DNA of 64,000 nt from an uncultured Mucispirillum sp. (GTDB taxonomy: Bacteria; Chrysiogenota; Deferribacteres; Deferribacterales; Mucispirillaceae), in the NCBI GenBank assembly GCA_944324465.1, contig CALUWI010000001.1, forward strand, positions 159,023 to 223,022. Direction: 5' to 3'. The notes beneath the pieces were generated by a model. It had not been told where the DNA came from and ran no database searches. It was given only the letters and a program-made list of their open reading frames with translations. Each line of letters opens with the position of its first letter. Within the stretch, counting starts at the first letter, position 1. The position numbers and the translations under genes were made by a program. Below, one piece after another: positions 8,137 to 17,614 of the stretch.

Positions 8137-9117
8137 TCAACAGCCGTAAAACTGCCTTATCAATGCAAGCACTTCATCTATGCCGTTAGTCTTATATATA
8201 TTTGTTCTGAAATCTGATGCACTATCAAGCCCTTTGCAAAACCATACAGCAAACTTTTTTAATACATGCATATAATGGGTTTCTTTCATACCCCTGCCCT
8301 TTGTATGCTCTAACATATAGCCCCAAAGCTCTATTAATAAATCACCAATTTCTTTTGGAGCTAAATAATTATATAAGTCTGCATCACTGCATTTATCTTC
8401 TATTGCTTTAAATACCCATGGTGCTTTCATCATACTTCTTCCAAGCATAATGCCATCAACACCTGTTGCTTTCATTTCCTTATATGTGTCATAGCCTGCA
8501 ACACCGCCATTACCAATTACAGTAATCTTTGCTGTATCTGCTATTTCCTGCAGAATATCAAGACGAACAGTTCCGCCAAACATATCACTTTTCGTTCTGC
8601 CGTGAACTACTAATGCATTAACACCTTCATTTTCTGCTATCTTTAAAATCTCTTTATATACAAGGTTTTTATGCTCCAGCCCTATGCGTATTTTTATAGA
8701 AAAAGGCTTTTCTGTTGCCTTGCGGATATTAGATACTATAGCCTGAATTCTTCCTAAATCTCCCAGAAGTGAACAGCCGCCCCCTGCTTTTATTACCTTT
8801 TTTACTGGACAGCCCATATTTACATCAAAAGCATCTACCTGACATTCATTTTCTGCCACACGCACTGCTTCTGCATAATTTTCAGGCTTGCCCCCAAATA
8901 TTTGAAATACAAGAGGACTGTCTGTTTCTATCCTGTCAAGATATTCCATTGTTTCTTTATTTCTTCTTGCAAGGCCTTCCACAGAAATCATTTCTGAATA
9001 TATTATGCCATTAAAAAATTTACGAAGTATTCTTCTATAAGGTAAATGAGAATAACCTGCCAGCGGTGCTGCCACCAGGTCATTTTTTAATAAGTTTTTT
9101 TTAAAAAAATCTGACAT
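8137..9117 (-). CDS. dus: tRNA-dihydrouridine synthase
   Basis: 326-residue FMN enzyme reducing a uridine in the tRNA D-arm to dihydrouridine. Landmarks: VAAPLAGYSHLPYRRI (flavin site start), PLVFQIFGGKPENYAEA, the DVNMGCPVKKVIKAGGGCSLLGD motif with the catalytic Cys, VHGRTKSDMFGG, and VIGNGGVAGYDTYKEM. Length and motifs match the DusB-type bacterial family. It starts in the TAATG overlap with the tsaD stop codon, so it is the last gene of the leftward envelope/tsaD operon. Subfamily (A, B or C) is not settled from motifs alone. Confidence 0.93.
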   Translation of the reverse strand: MSDFFKKNLLKNDLVAAPLAGYSHLPYRRILRKFFNGIIYSEMISVEGLARRNKETMEYLDRIETDSPLVFQIFGGKPENYAEAVRVAENECQVDAFDVNMGCPVKKVIKAGGGCSLLGDLGRIQAIVSNIRKATEKPFSIKIRIGLEHKNLVYKEILKIAENEGVNALVVHGRTKSDMFGGTVRLDILQEIADTAKITVIGNGGVAGYDTYKEMKATGVDGIMLGRSMMKAPWVFKAIEDKCSDADLYNYLAPKEIGDLLIELWGYMLEHTKGRGMKETHYMHVLKKFAVWFCKGLDSASDFRTNIYKTNGIDEVLALIRQFYGC

Positions 9118-10112
9118 TATAATAAACCAATACTATGCTTTGTATCGTAAGCACTGCCTTTGTAATTTAAAAAATTTCTGAATTTATAAAATCTGTATGC
9201 TGCATAAGCTATCATTTCCCCGTTATCTGTACACCTTGCAAGCTCTGGAAAATATACACTTACATTTTTGCTGTTTTCTGCTATTTCCTTAAATACACGC
9301 CTTATTTCTTGATTTGCAGCAACACCGCCGCCAACAACTATCTTATCCCTTTTAAAAAGAGATGCTGCCTGAAATGTTTTATCTGCTAATGTGGAAGCTA
9401 CAGTCCATTGAAATGATGCTGCAATATCTTCAAGGGAAAATTCTTTTTTCTGCACAGTATTAATCACTGCAGTTTTTAAGCCGCTGAAACTGAATTTTAT
9501 TTCGCCTTTGAAAGCCTGCGGAAATTTTACTGCATTCCTGTTACCTTTTTCTGCCAGGTTTTGTATAAATATACCGCCAGGATATGGACCGCCCATTACT
9601 TTTGCTGTTTTATCAAACACTTCACCTGCTGCATCATCTATTGTTCTGCCAATAAGTGTAAAGTTTAATGCTTCATCAACATCAAAAATATGAGTATGAC
9701 CGCCAGAAACAATTAATGCAGTATATGGCGGTTTTAAATCTTTATATGAAAGTTCTGCTGCCAGAATATGTGCTGCTAAATGATGAACTGGCACAACAGG
9801 CTTATGCAGTGCATAACCAAGCCCTTTAGCAAAGGAAACACCTACAAATAATGCACCTATAAGCCCCGGTGCATTTGTTACACCTATAATATCCAAATCC
9901 CTGCCTGTAATTGAAGATTCTTCCATACAGGCACGATATAATGGCTCAATTTTTTGAATATGGTTACGGGAAGCTACTTCTGGAATAACTCCTCCAAATG
10001 CTGCATGTATATCTGCTTGAGAAAAAGTTTTACTGCATAATGTGCCTTTTTCAGAAGAATATACTGCAATAGATGTTTCATCACATGATGATTCTATACC
10101 TAAAACAATCAT
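9117..10112 (-). CDS. tsaD: tRNA N6-adenosine threonylcarbamoyltransferase
   Basis: 331 residues. This ASKHA-fold enzyme transfers the threonylcarbamoyl group to A37 of ANN-decoding tRNAs (t6A), working with TsaB and TsaE. Visible landmarks: MIVLGIESSCDETS at the start, GVIPEVASRNH, the metal-binding VPVHHLAAHILAAE, SGGHTHIF, GRTIDDAAGEVFDKTAK, and late VVGGGVAANQEIR and ARCTDNGEMIAYAA. Length and all key motifs are normal. It overlaps dus by one base and follows the deacetylase gene by 8 bases, so it is cotranscribed with cell-envelope genes. Confidence 0.96.
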   Translation of the reverse strand: MIVLGIESSCDETSIAVYSSEKGTLCSKTFSQADIHAAFGGVIPEVASRNHIQKIEPLYRACMEESSITGRDLDIIGVTNAPGLIGALFVGVSFAKGLGYALHKPVVPVHHLAAHILAAELSYKDLKPPYTALIVSGGHTHIFDVDEALNFTLIGRTIDDAAGEVFDKTAKVMGGPYPGGIFIQNLAEKGNRNAVKFPQAFKGEIKFSFSGLKTAVINTVQKKEFSLEDIAASFQWTVASTLADKTFQAASLFKRDKIVVGGGVAANQEIRRVFKEIAENSKNVSVYFPELARCTDNGEMIAYAAYRFYKFRNFLNYKGSAYDTKHSIGLL

Positions 10113-10120
10113 AATAACCT

Positions 10121-11533
10121 TTAATTAGTCAGCTTTTTAATATCAACTAAATGATAGTTTAATTTTTCAAGCTGTGGCAGAGCTATTTTTAATGCTGCTA
10201 AAGTGTTTGGACGAACATGGCCTATAGCTATTATACTGCCGTCATCTCTTGCTTTTTCTGCTGCTTCATAAATTTTTGCAAGAATTGCTTCCACACTGTT
10301 ATCATTATCTAAAAATAACCTGTTTTCTCCACATTTATATCCAGCTTTCCTGCATTCTTCATAGGCTTTTGTTTGAGCTGTTGTGCGGCTGTCTACAAAC
10401 CTGTTTGTATATTGTTTAGACGCATTTAAGATTTGTTCCATTTTGCGAGCATCTTCTGTAATAGCTGAGCCCATATGGTTATTAAAGCCGTCTACCTTAA
10501 CACCTAAACTTTCAAAATTTTCTTTTACAACACCAGCAATTAAAAGCTCCGGCATATTTGGAAGCACTGCTCCCCTGCCTGGGTCAGTATTTGGATAGCT
10601 TTTTGGTGCCATTGGAAAATGAAGAAATACTGTTTTTCCAGCTTTTTTTGCTACCTGTGCTGTATATCTGCTGTGCTCTAAATGGGGCAGCACTGCAACT
10701 GCAACAGGATATTTTATATCTGCATATTCTTTTGCAAGTTCTGCACTATTTCCGCCGTCATCAAGAAGTATTGCAAACTTAACCTGTTTTTTAGAATATG
10801 GTGGAAGTGGTGGATATTTTGGAGTTTCTGCCACCTGCGGTTTTTCTTTTACAGGCTCTTTCTTTTCTTCCTGTTTTACCACTTCTTCTTTTTTAGGTTC
10901 TTCTTTTTTTACAACTTCTTTTTTAGGTGCTTTTAATACTATATTAAACTCGTCTTTTTTACTGCTGCCTACTACTTTATTTTGAGCAGATTCTACTTTA
11001 TAGCCGTGTTTTCTAAGTATAGAACTTATGGCAGAACTTATGCCACGCTGCATATTTTCATCACATGTAATATCAAAATATGTAATTTCTTTACCTGCAC
11101 TTGTTTTTGACTGACGCTCTTTAACAGATGAGCGGCTTATTTCATGGTCATAAAGCACAAGACGAATTAAATCTGTTATATCATCATGGTTAACTGTTTC
11201 CTGTTCTTTTTTAGTTTCTTCTTTTTTAACAGGCTCTTTTTTAGGCACAGGAACAGTTTTTGCAACCTGCTGTTTCTGCTCTTTTTCTTCTTTCTGTCCT
11301 TTTTTCTCTGCAGTTTCTTTTTTCTGAGCAGGGATAACCGTTACTGTTTTAGGTTCTTCTTTATCTTTTGAACCAGTAATACTCATAATGCTGAAACTTA
11401 TTAAAGCAATAAGCACAGCAATAAGGCCGATGCCTAAAAATAAACCGCCCCCTGCTGATTTAGATTTTGATGTTTTCCTGCGGGTAGTAGTTTTTCTCCC
11501 CGCAGGTCGCTTATTTGTTTGACGAGCTGCCAT
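10121..11533 (-). CDS. Divergent polysaccharide deacetylase (YibQ-like) with membrane anchor
   Basis: 470 residues. N-terminal basic tail (TNKRPAGRKTTTRRKTSKSK), one transmembrane segment (about 31-53), then a long Lys/Glu/Pro/Val-rich linker, a small domain (about 118-200), a second charged linker, and the C-terminal catalytic-fold domain from KQVKFAILLDDGGNS (about 248). The latter has VAVAVLPHLEHS, FLHFPMAP, FNNHMGSAITED and IIAIGHVRP, the landmarks of the DUF610 divergent deacetylases usually found beside envC and ctpA. Likely periplasmic, acting on peptidoglycan or another glycan; substrate unknown. It overlaps ctpA by 23 bases. The linkers are longer than in the E. coli relative. Confidence 0.85.
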   Translation of the reverse strand: MAARQTNKRPAGRKTTTRRKTSKSKSAGGGLFLGIGLIAVLIALISFSIMSITGSKDKEEPKTVTVIPAQKKETAEKKGQKEEKEQKQQVAKTVPVPKKEPVKKEETKKEQETVNHDDITDLIRLVLYDHEISRSSVKERQSKTSAGKEITYFDITCDENMQRGISSAISSILRKHGYKVESAQNKVVGSSKKDEFNIVLKAPKKEVVKKEEPKKEEVVKQEEKKEPVKEKPQVAETPKYPPLPPYSKKQVKFAILLDDGGNSAELAKEYADIKYPVAVAVLPHLEHSRYTAQVAKKAGKTVFLHFPMAPKSYPNTDPGRGAVLPNMPELLIAGVVKENFESLGVKVDGFNNHMGSAITEDARKMEQILNASKQYTNRFVDSRTTAQTKAYEECRKAGYKCGENRLFLDNDNSVEAILAKIYEAAEKARDDGSIIAIGHVRPNTLAALKIALPQLEKLNYHLVDIKKLTN

Positions 11534-12893
11534 ATACTAACATACCTTTTAATACTTGAACTGCTGAAATATATTGTAAATCATCATTTAAAGGCAGCAC
11601 TTGAGATGCTCTTTTTATTGCATCATCTACAGCTGCACTGTTATTATCTTTTTCATTTTCGCCTTTTAAGTGGCCTGATAAATCTTTTTCTTTTATAACA
11701 TAATAATCAGAATTATATTCAATAATACCAGGCTCTACTTCTACATCAGGCTTAATACCTACACCCTGAATAGAGCGTGCTGCAGGTGTATAATATCTTG
11801 ATGTTGTAAGGCGGACAGCTGAACCGTCAGGAAGTGGAACAATAGATTGAACACTGCCTTTTCCAAAAGTAGATTTACCAACAATTACTGCCCTTTTATA
11901 GTCCTGCATAGAACCTGCTATAATTTCACTGGCTGATGCAGACCATTCATTAACTATTATAACCATAGGTATAGTTCTGTTAGAAAAATTAACTGATTCT
12001 GTTTTATAATGTTTTTCCTGTTTATCTCTTTCTCTTGTAAAAACTACTGTCTGGTTTACAGGTAAAAAGATACTTGCAATAGAAATAGCTTCGTTTAATA
12101 AACCGCCGCCGTTATTTCTTAAATCAAGCACTAAACCTTTTGCTCCAGAATTAGTTAATGATTTAACTGCTTCAGTCATTTCTCTGTATGAATTTTCCTG
12201 AAACTGTGTAAGTCTGATATAACCAAGTTCTTTGTCAATCATATCATATTTTACTGATTTTATTTTAATGATTGCTCTTGTAAGAGTTAAGTCAATAGGT
12301 TTATCTTCCCCTTTTCTTGTAATAGTCAGCTTAATTTTAGAGCCTGATTTACCACGCATTTTTTTAACAGCTTCATCTAAAGTCATATTTGCTGTAGGCT
12401 CGCCGTTAATTAATGCAATAACATCACCGCCTTTAATACCTGCCTGCCATGCTGGAGTGTCTTCTATTGCACTCATTACGGTTAATAAATCATTTTTCAT
12501 AGTGATAGTTATGCCTAATCCCCCAAAAGAACCGCTTGTGCTTTGCTGAAAACTGCTGAATTCTTCTGGTGTCATAAAAGAAGAATGTGGGTCTAATTCT
12601 TCAAGCATACCTTTTATTGCACCATAAATGGCTTCTTTTTTATCTATTGGTTCTACATAATTTTTATCAACTAAATCAAGAACTCCCATAAATGTTTCAA
12701 GAGCCTGATACTGGTCATCTGGATTATATTTACCTTTTGAAGATACCTGTGCTAATAAATTATTTATACCCGCATCATTACTATTTGCTGCAAATGCCTC
12801 ACTGTTTGTGCCGTTACTGCTTAACTGTATTACAGCAAATGAAATAAATACTACAGGGACTACTATAAATAAAACTTTTTGGAAAATTTTCAT
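11511..12893 (-). CDS. ctpA: Carboxyl-terminal processing protease (S41)
   Basis: 460 residues from the ATG at 12893, chosen over the in-frame TTG at 12905 because GGAG lies 6-9 bases upstream. Signal/anchor MKIFQKVLFIVVPVVF, then a PDZ domain (GSFGGLGITI to LTLTRA, about 130-205) and the S41 catalytic core: GYIRLTQF, LDLRNNGGGLLNEA, VNEWSASASEIIAGSMQD with the nucleophilic Ser, and GKSTFGKGSVQ with the general-base Lys. Such periplasmic proteases trim tails of target proteins and often control peptidoglycan hydrolases, consistent with the adjacent envC-like gene. Complete. Confidence 0.95.
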   Translation of the reverse strand: MKIFQKVLFIVVPVVFISFAVIQLSSNGTNSEAFAANSNDAGINNLLAQVSSKGKYNPDDQYQALETFMGVLDLVDKNYVEPIDKKEAIYGAIKGMLEELDPHSSFMTPEEFSSFQQSTSGSFGGLGITITMKNDLLTVMSAIEDTPAWQAGIKGGDVIALINGEPTANMTLDEAVKKMRGKSGSKIKLTITRKGEDKPIDLTLTRAIIKIKSVKYDMIDKELGYIRLTQFQENSYREMTEAVKSLTNSGAKGLVLDLRNNGGGLLNEAISIASIFLPVNQTVVFTRERDKQEKHYKTESVNFSNRTIPMVIIVNEWSASASEIIAGSMQDYKRAVIVGKSTFGKGSVQSIVPLPDGSAVRLTTSRYYTPAARSIQGVGIKPDVEVEPGIIEYNSDYYVIKEKDLSGHLKGENEKDNNSAAVDDAIKRASQVLPLNDDLQYISAVQVLKGMLVYGSSSNK

Positions 12894-12950
12894 ATATAAC
12901 TCCAATTTAAAGATTTAACTTTATATTATATAAACTATTTTCAAGATATA

Positions 12951-14168
12951 TCAACCTTTTTTAAACCACAAATTAGGATTTAATGCCTGTTCTTTTTTTC
13001 TAAGCTCAAAGTAAAGATATGGTGCTTCTACTGCCCTGTCCACTATAATATCCCCTAAAACATCGCCCTGACGGACTTTTTTGCCACTTTCTACAAGCAG
13101 AGTATCCATATTTCCATAAACTGTATAGTAAGATGAGCCGTGGTCAATAATCACAAGATTATTAAAATTCTTTACATTGTCTGCAAAAACTACCCTGCCC
13201 TCTGCTACAGCTTTTGCCTGAGTTGTGTTTTCTGGTGATATTTTTATACCTTTATGCATTATCTTAACGCCAGCATCTGCCACAATGTGTTCACCATACT
13301 GTTCAATTATTTTACCTTTTACAGGAACAGGAAGATTTTTTACAAGCCTGCCAAATGGAGAATTATCTGCCATAGCTGTTGCAACAGGTTTATCTTCACC
13401 AAAGGTTTTTATTCTGCCTTGATTAGTGTCTGCATTATTTTCACGCTGAGCAATAGGTAAAGCATTCGCATCTTTTTCTGCCTGCAGCCTTATCTGTTCA
13501 TCAAGTTCTTTTCTTTGGAACTTTAAAAGCTCAATATATTCTTTCCTGCCTGCTTCATCATGCTTAATCATAGTTACCATAGAATTATAGCGGTTTTTCT
13601 CTGCCTGTAATTCTTTAACAGCACTATTTCTGCTTTCTTCTAATGAGGCAAGCTCTAAAACACGGGCTTCTTCTTCTACTTTTAAATTTTTAAGGGTTTT
13701 AACATCTTCATTCAGCTTATCTACTTTAAGCCTTAAATTAATACCTGCTTTTCCTAATATTTCAAGAATTTTAACAGTATCTTCAGGTTTTTCAGATGTG
13801 GTAATAATTTTAATATCTGAATAACCCATATTATCTATCACATACATATTGCTTTTTGCAATATCCTTTTTATTTTCATCAATTTCCTTTGACACTTTTA
13901 CTATATTGCTGCGAATACTGCTTATATTGCTTTCACACCTTTTCTTTTCCTTATTAAGCTCAGAAATAAGCATTCGGTAGTTTGATATTTTAGATGATAA
14001 CACACTTATCTGTTTTGTAATGCTTACTTTTTCTGTCTGCAATTTTTTAAGCTCCGCTTCTTCACTGCGGATATTTCTGTTTATTTCTTCTAAAGATACA
14101 GTCTGAGCATACACAGAAAAAGTGCAGAACAAAAATAATAAAGCAGTAAATAAAAACTTAATCTTCAT
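12951..14168 (-). CDS. envC: EnvC-like murein hydrolase activator with degenerate LytM domain
   Basis: 405 residues: signal peptide (to VYAQ), a long coiled coil (about 22-225), and a C-terminal M23/LytM domain (about 290-400). The three zinc-ligand positions look lost: the usual HxGxD reads HKGIKI, the usual YxHL reads YGNMD, and the usual HxHFE reads LYFELR. This is the pattern of EnvC-type activators, which do not cut wall themselves but switch on amidases when FtsEX hydrolyses ATP. It overlaps ftsX by 11 bases. The symbol is by analogy; the E. coli-type amidase partner is not in the window. Confidence 0.85.
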   Translation of the reverse strand: MKIKFLFTALLFLFCTFSVYAQTVSLEEINRNIRSEEAELKKLQTEKVSITKQISVLSSKISNYRMLISELNKEKKRCESNISSIRSNIVKVSKEIDENKKDIAKSNMYVIDNMGYSDIKIITTSEKPEDTVKILEILGKAGINLRLKVDKLNEDVKTLKNLKVEEEARVLELASLEESRNSAVKELQAEKNRYNSMVTMIKHDEAGRKEYIELLKFQRKELDEQIRLQAEKDANALPIAQRENNADTNQGRIKTFGEDKPVATAMADNSPFGRLVKNLPVPVKGKIIEQYGEHIVADAGVKIMHKGIKISPENTTQAKAVAEGRVVFADNVKNFNNLVIIDHGSSYYTVYGNMDTLLVESGKKVRQGDVLGDIIVDRAVEAPYLYFELRKKEQALNPNLWFKKG

Positions 14169-15051
14169 TGATAGATGATACCTGTTTTAAAAATGATACA
14201 ACACTTGCTTTTGCAGAAAGCACACCTATTATACATACAGTTATGCAGGATACTATAAAATACTTCATATCAGGCATATTATATATGTTTATGCCAGCCT
14301 GCACTAATATGCGGCTGTTGAAAGGTATAAATGATAATGTAAATACTGCCAGACTGCAAATATATGCAAAAAGTGACAAGAAAAATGCACCAAACAAGTA
14401 AGGCACTGATATGAAAGGTCTTGTTGCTCCCACAAGAGAGTAAAGTTTAATTTCTTCCCTGTATTTATATAATGAAAGTTTTACAGTATTATAAACTACA
14501 AAAACAGCAGATAATGCAAAAAGAATACTCATAGCTGTAATAAAAAGCCATGCTCCCCTGCCAATCGCCTTAAACTTTACCATATATTCTTTGCCATAGC
14601 TTACTTCATCTACACCTTTAATATGTCCTGCTTCTGTAACTATTTTATCAAGCGTTTCTTCTAATGTATCACTTGGGTAAATTTCTATAAATGACGGAAA
14701 AAATTCTTCTGCAAAACTTTCAAGGGATGCAGCTTTTGGAGCATTTGCCACAGCAAAAGCCTTTGCATCCTTCTGACTGTAGTATTTTGCATCTGTTACA
14801 TTATCAAGTACTTTTATAGATGCTAATATTTCTTCTGCTATAATATCATTATTATTTGCAAGATATACTCTTATTGTATTAGCCTGAGATAAATGGTTTA
14901 AAAAACCTGCCGTACCTGTGCCTGCCACCCAGAAAACATGATACATAAAAATAACAGTAATAAGAGTTAAAAAAGAAAGAAAATTATTACGAAGTATAGA
15001 AAAAAATCTAATAACACCACGCATAAAGAGATAAGTTAACTTAGAGCTCAT
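14158..15051 (-). CDS. ftsX: Cell-division ABC transporter permease FtsX
   Basis: 297 residues, four predicted membrane segments (about 20-45, 170-195, 215-245, 265-290), and a large periplasmic loop between the first two (QANTIRVYLANNNDIIAEE onwards), which in the family binds EnvC-type activators. The cytoplasmic KLSLYKYREEIKLYSLVGAT motif is the usual coupling helix region contacting FtsE. Overlaps at both ends (ftsE, envC) indicate a tightly coupled unit that links division-site ATP hydrolysis to peptidoglycan splitting. Confidence 0.93.
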   Translation of the reverse strand: MSSKLTYLFMRGVIRFFSILRNNFLSFLTLITVIFMYHVFWVAGTGTAGFLNHLSQANTIRVYLANNNDIIAEEILASIKVLDNVTDAKYYSQKDAKAFAVANAPKAASLESFAEEFFPSFIEIYPSDTLEETLDKIVTEAGHIKGVDEVSYGKEYMVKFKAIGRGAWLFITAMSILFALSAVFVVYNTVKLSLYKYREEIKLYSLVGATRPFISVPYLFGAFFLSLFAYICSLAVFTLSFIPFNSRILVQAGINIYNMPDMKYFIVSCITVCIIGVLSAKASVVSFLKQVSSINED

Positions 15052-15715
15052 TTTTCACCTCATCTCTTATAACTTTGCCTTTTTCCAGCTCTATTTCGCG
15101 GGCTGGATATTTTTCCCTTAAAAATTTATCGTGAGTAGCCATAATTACTGTAGCACCAGTATCTATACATTCTCTTAACACTGCCATAATATTTTCTGCA
15201 TTTTCCTGGTCAAGATTACCTGTAGGCTCATCTGCTAAAATAATTTTAGGGTCATTAATCAATGCTCTTGCAATAGCTACACGCTGCTTTTCTCCACCTG
15301 ATAAGTTTTTAACAACATCATCACGCTTTTCAAATATGCCAACTCTTTTAAGCAGTGGCCATATTCTCTCCCTTGCAGCACTGCGTTTCATATAAAATAT
15401 ATCAAGCCCCAGTTTTACATTATCAAAAACTGTTGAATTTTCTAACAGCTTATAATCCTGAAATATAACACCTATCTGACGGCGTAAAAACGGCACTTCT
15501 ATTCTGCTCATTAAATTTATATCTCTGCCTTCAATGGAAACAACTCCACGGCTTGGAAGCAAATCAGCATATATAAGCCTTAAAAATGTAGATTTTCCAG
15601 CACCTGATTTACCTATAATATATACAAACTCGCCTCGTTTGATTTCCACATTAACATTATTTAAAGCCTGATGTCCCCCTGTAAAGGAAACTCCAACATT
15701 AACAAATTTTACCAA
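15041..15715 (-). CDS. ftsE: Cell-division ABC transporter ATPase FtsE
   Basis: 224 residues with all ABC ATPase motifs: Walker [13 protein letters not shown] (about 36-47), Q-loop [11 protein letters not shown], signature [15 protein letters not shown] (about 138), Walker [13 protein letters not shown] (about 160) and switch His in MATHD. It is the first gene of the seven-gene leftward operon ftsE-ftsX-envC-ctpA-deacetylase-tsaD-dus. The cytoplasmic ATPase pairs with FtsX at the divisome. Confidence 0.96.
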   Translation of the reverse strand: MVKFVNVGVSFTGGHQALNNVNVEIKRGEFVYIIGKSGAGKSTFLRLIYADLLPSRGVVSIEGRDINLMSRIEVPFLRRQIGVIFQDYKLLENSTVFDNVKLGLDIFYMKRSAARERIWPLLKRVGIFEKRDDVVKNLSGGEKQRVAIARALINDPKIILADEPTGNLDQENAENIMAVLRECIDTGATVIMATHDKFLREKYPAREIELEKGKVIRDEVKNEL

Positions 15716-15916
15716 TACTTTACTCTCAAAAAAAATTTTTTATATTCTACTAAAATTATTACAATTATTCAAGTTTTTTATATTTTTTTATCTTATGAAA
15801 AAAATCAGCTTATTCATCAATATATTAAAAAAAATTGTAATTTCTTAAATTTTAAGTTTATTTTTTTTGTTAATAGGATTATACTTTAATAGATATATAA
15901 GGTTAGGAGGCTTTTT

Positions 15917-17311
15917 ATGCTGGATGATATCATTTCAAAATTTGCTGAAAATAAAAATATGTTTAATTTTGATTTTTCTCTCAGACCAAACCACGATATA
16001 GACAATCCGTTTACCAAAACATCAATAGATATTATTGACAGCCTGCAGCAGTCTATAGCAAAAGCTGAAAAATCTGTTTTAGCAGATGTACTTTTGGATG
16101 AAGCTAAAGAAAATATTAATTTTTCATATAAAATATACAGCCAGATTATTGATATGACAGCAGAAGATGAAGGGCTTCTTTTTAAAGCAAGACTTATAGA
16201 AATTCTTAATGAGCTTGAAAATAAATATGATAACGAAAGCGAACAGTTTTCTGATTTATTAGATTTTGCAGTTATATTAACAAATATTATAGAACACCAT
16301 ATAAATGCAGACAAACTGAAAAAAGCATTTATAACTACACTTCTTTTATTTGAAACTGTTGAAGAAATGAGAATAAGAAATATACATATCCCTTTTACTT
16401 TAGAATTTAGGGAGTATATTCTTAATAATCACCTTACTTTACTGCATGTAATTACAGCAAAAGCACACCAGCATAATGATAATGAAATAAATAACTTTTT
16501 TATTAATGAAATACTGCAGTACATAAATAAATTTGCTCATAATAAAAATCTTGAAGTATGCTTTGATATGCTTTATTTTGCATCTCTTTTAACAAATCAA
16601 GACACTGCACCTGTTATATCACAGGCTGCTGCAGAACTGCAGAAACATACAAGGCACACTACACCAAAATCTGTGCTTAATTATATTAATGCAGGTATTA
16701 TTTATGCAGATAAAGGCTCAGATGATATGGCAGACTATGTATGCAAAAATATTAAAGATTACCACTGCATAAGCAATATTGCATATACATGCATACTTGT
16801 AGATGATATAGAATGTGCAGAAAAAATTCTTGAATTTTTCTTAGAAAATAAAAGAATACCTAAACAATTTAAACTTTCTTTTTATCAGCAGTTACAAATT
16901 GTATACTCTTTCTTGCAAAATGAAAAAAAATTTGCTAATATAGCAAAAGAAAGATTTGCACTTGGTGATAAAAATGCTTATTTTGATGCTGTAGAAGCAT
17001 ACACTTCACTTGGTGTATATGAGCAGGAAAAAGCAGAACTGCATAATATAGCCTGCAGGCAGGTTCCTGTATATGACTACTGCAGCCTGCTTGCTGATAA
17101 TAAAGAATTTAATTTATTAATAGATAGATTTAATATGATTAAATCTACAAAAGATATAAGCGAAGCTGTAAAATTTATGGATGATAAAGGTATTGCATTA
17201 TATGATGACAATACTAACAAAAGACTGCTTAACATTCTGGAAGAAAAAACTAAAAATTACAAAAAACTTGCAGCACATGTTAAAAGTCTGCTTGATTTAA
17301 TTACAGTATAG
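15917..17311 (+). CDS. Helical protein of unknown function
   Basis: 464 residues, Asn/Lys/Glu-rich, no signal peptide, no membrane segment. GGTTAGGAGG lies about 8 bases before the ATG. The sequence is almost entirely predicted helix, with repeated helix pairs of TPR/HEAT character such as SVLNYINAGIIYADKGSDDMADYV and YFDAVEAYTSLGVYEQEKAEL near residues 255-385. I do not recognise a family. It stands alone between the divergently transcribed ftsE operon and the XRE regulator. A scaffold or adaptor role would fit a solenoid fold, but no function should be assumed. Confidence 0.7.
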   Translation: MLDDIISKFAENKNMFNFDFSLRPNHDIDNPFTKTSIDIIDSLQQSIAKAEKSVLADVLLDEAKENINFSYKIYSQIIDMTAEDEGLLFKARLIEILNELENKYDNESEQFSDLLDFAVILTNIIEHHINADKLKKAFITTLLLFETVEEMRIRNIHIPFTLEFREYILNNHLTLLHVITAKAHQHNDNEINNFFINEILQYINKFAHNKNLEVCFDMLYFASLLTNQDTAPVISQAAAELQKHTRHTTPKSVLNYINAGIIYADKGSDDMADYVCKNIKDYHCISNIAYTCILVDDIECAEKILEFFLENKRIPKQFKLSFYQQLQIVYSFLQNEKKFANIAKERFALGDKNAYFDAVEAYTSLGVYEQEKAELHNIACRQVPVYDYCSLLADNKEFNLLIDRFNMIKSTKDISEAVKFMDDKGIALYDDNTNKRLLNILEEKTKNYKKLAAHVKSLLDLITV

Positions 17312-17560
17312 TATATAAGTATATGTATATATATTGATACAAATTAGTGATAAAATTACTTATTGTGTCATATTTTGTCATAAAAATGTAAATAAAAAAT
17401 AAAAAAAAACTTGTAATAACAAAAAAAATATGTTAAGTCCTACTATAAGACTATACATTAATTATACATACTTGTAATTTTTTAAAAAAAATTGTTGAGT
17501 ATTTATTAATTTAATGTATAAATCATAAATATAAATAAATGTACATAAGGAGCAATTATT
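17312..17560 (+). promoter_or_regulatory. Regulatory spacer with direct repeat and promoter-like elements
   Basis: AT-rich, no ORF. A direct repeat TGTCATATTTTGTCAT lies at about 17366-17381. A candidate promoter TTGTTG (near 17492) with TGTATA 17 bases downstream precedes the leader ORF. Suitable for autoregulation by the downstream XRE protein, but no operator is proven. Confidence 0.35.
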
Positions 17561-17614
17561 ATGACATATATTAAAGGCTTCATAATGAGTTGTGGTAAGG
17601 AGAATTTATTATGA
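17561..17614 (+). CDS. 17-codon leader ORF coupled to the regulator
   Basis: ATG behind AAGGAGCA, encoding MTYIKGFIMSCGKENLL, with its TGA overlapping the start of the next gene in an ATGA arrangement. A second GGAG site for the regulator lies inside it. The placement suggests translational coupling or a leader peptide; whether the peptide itself matters cannot be told. Confidence 0.45.
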   Translation: MTYIKGFIMSCGKENLL

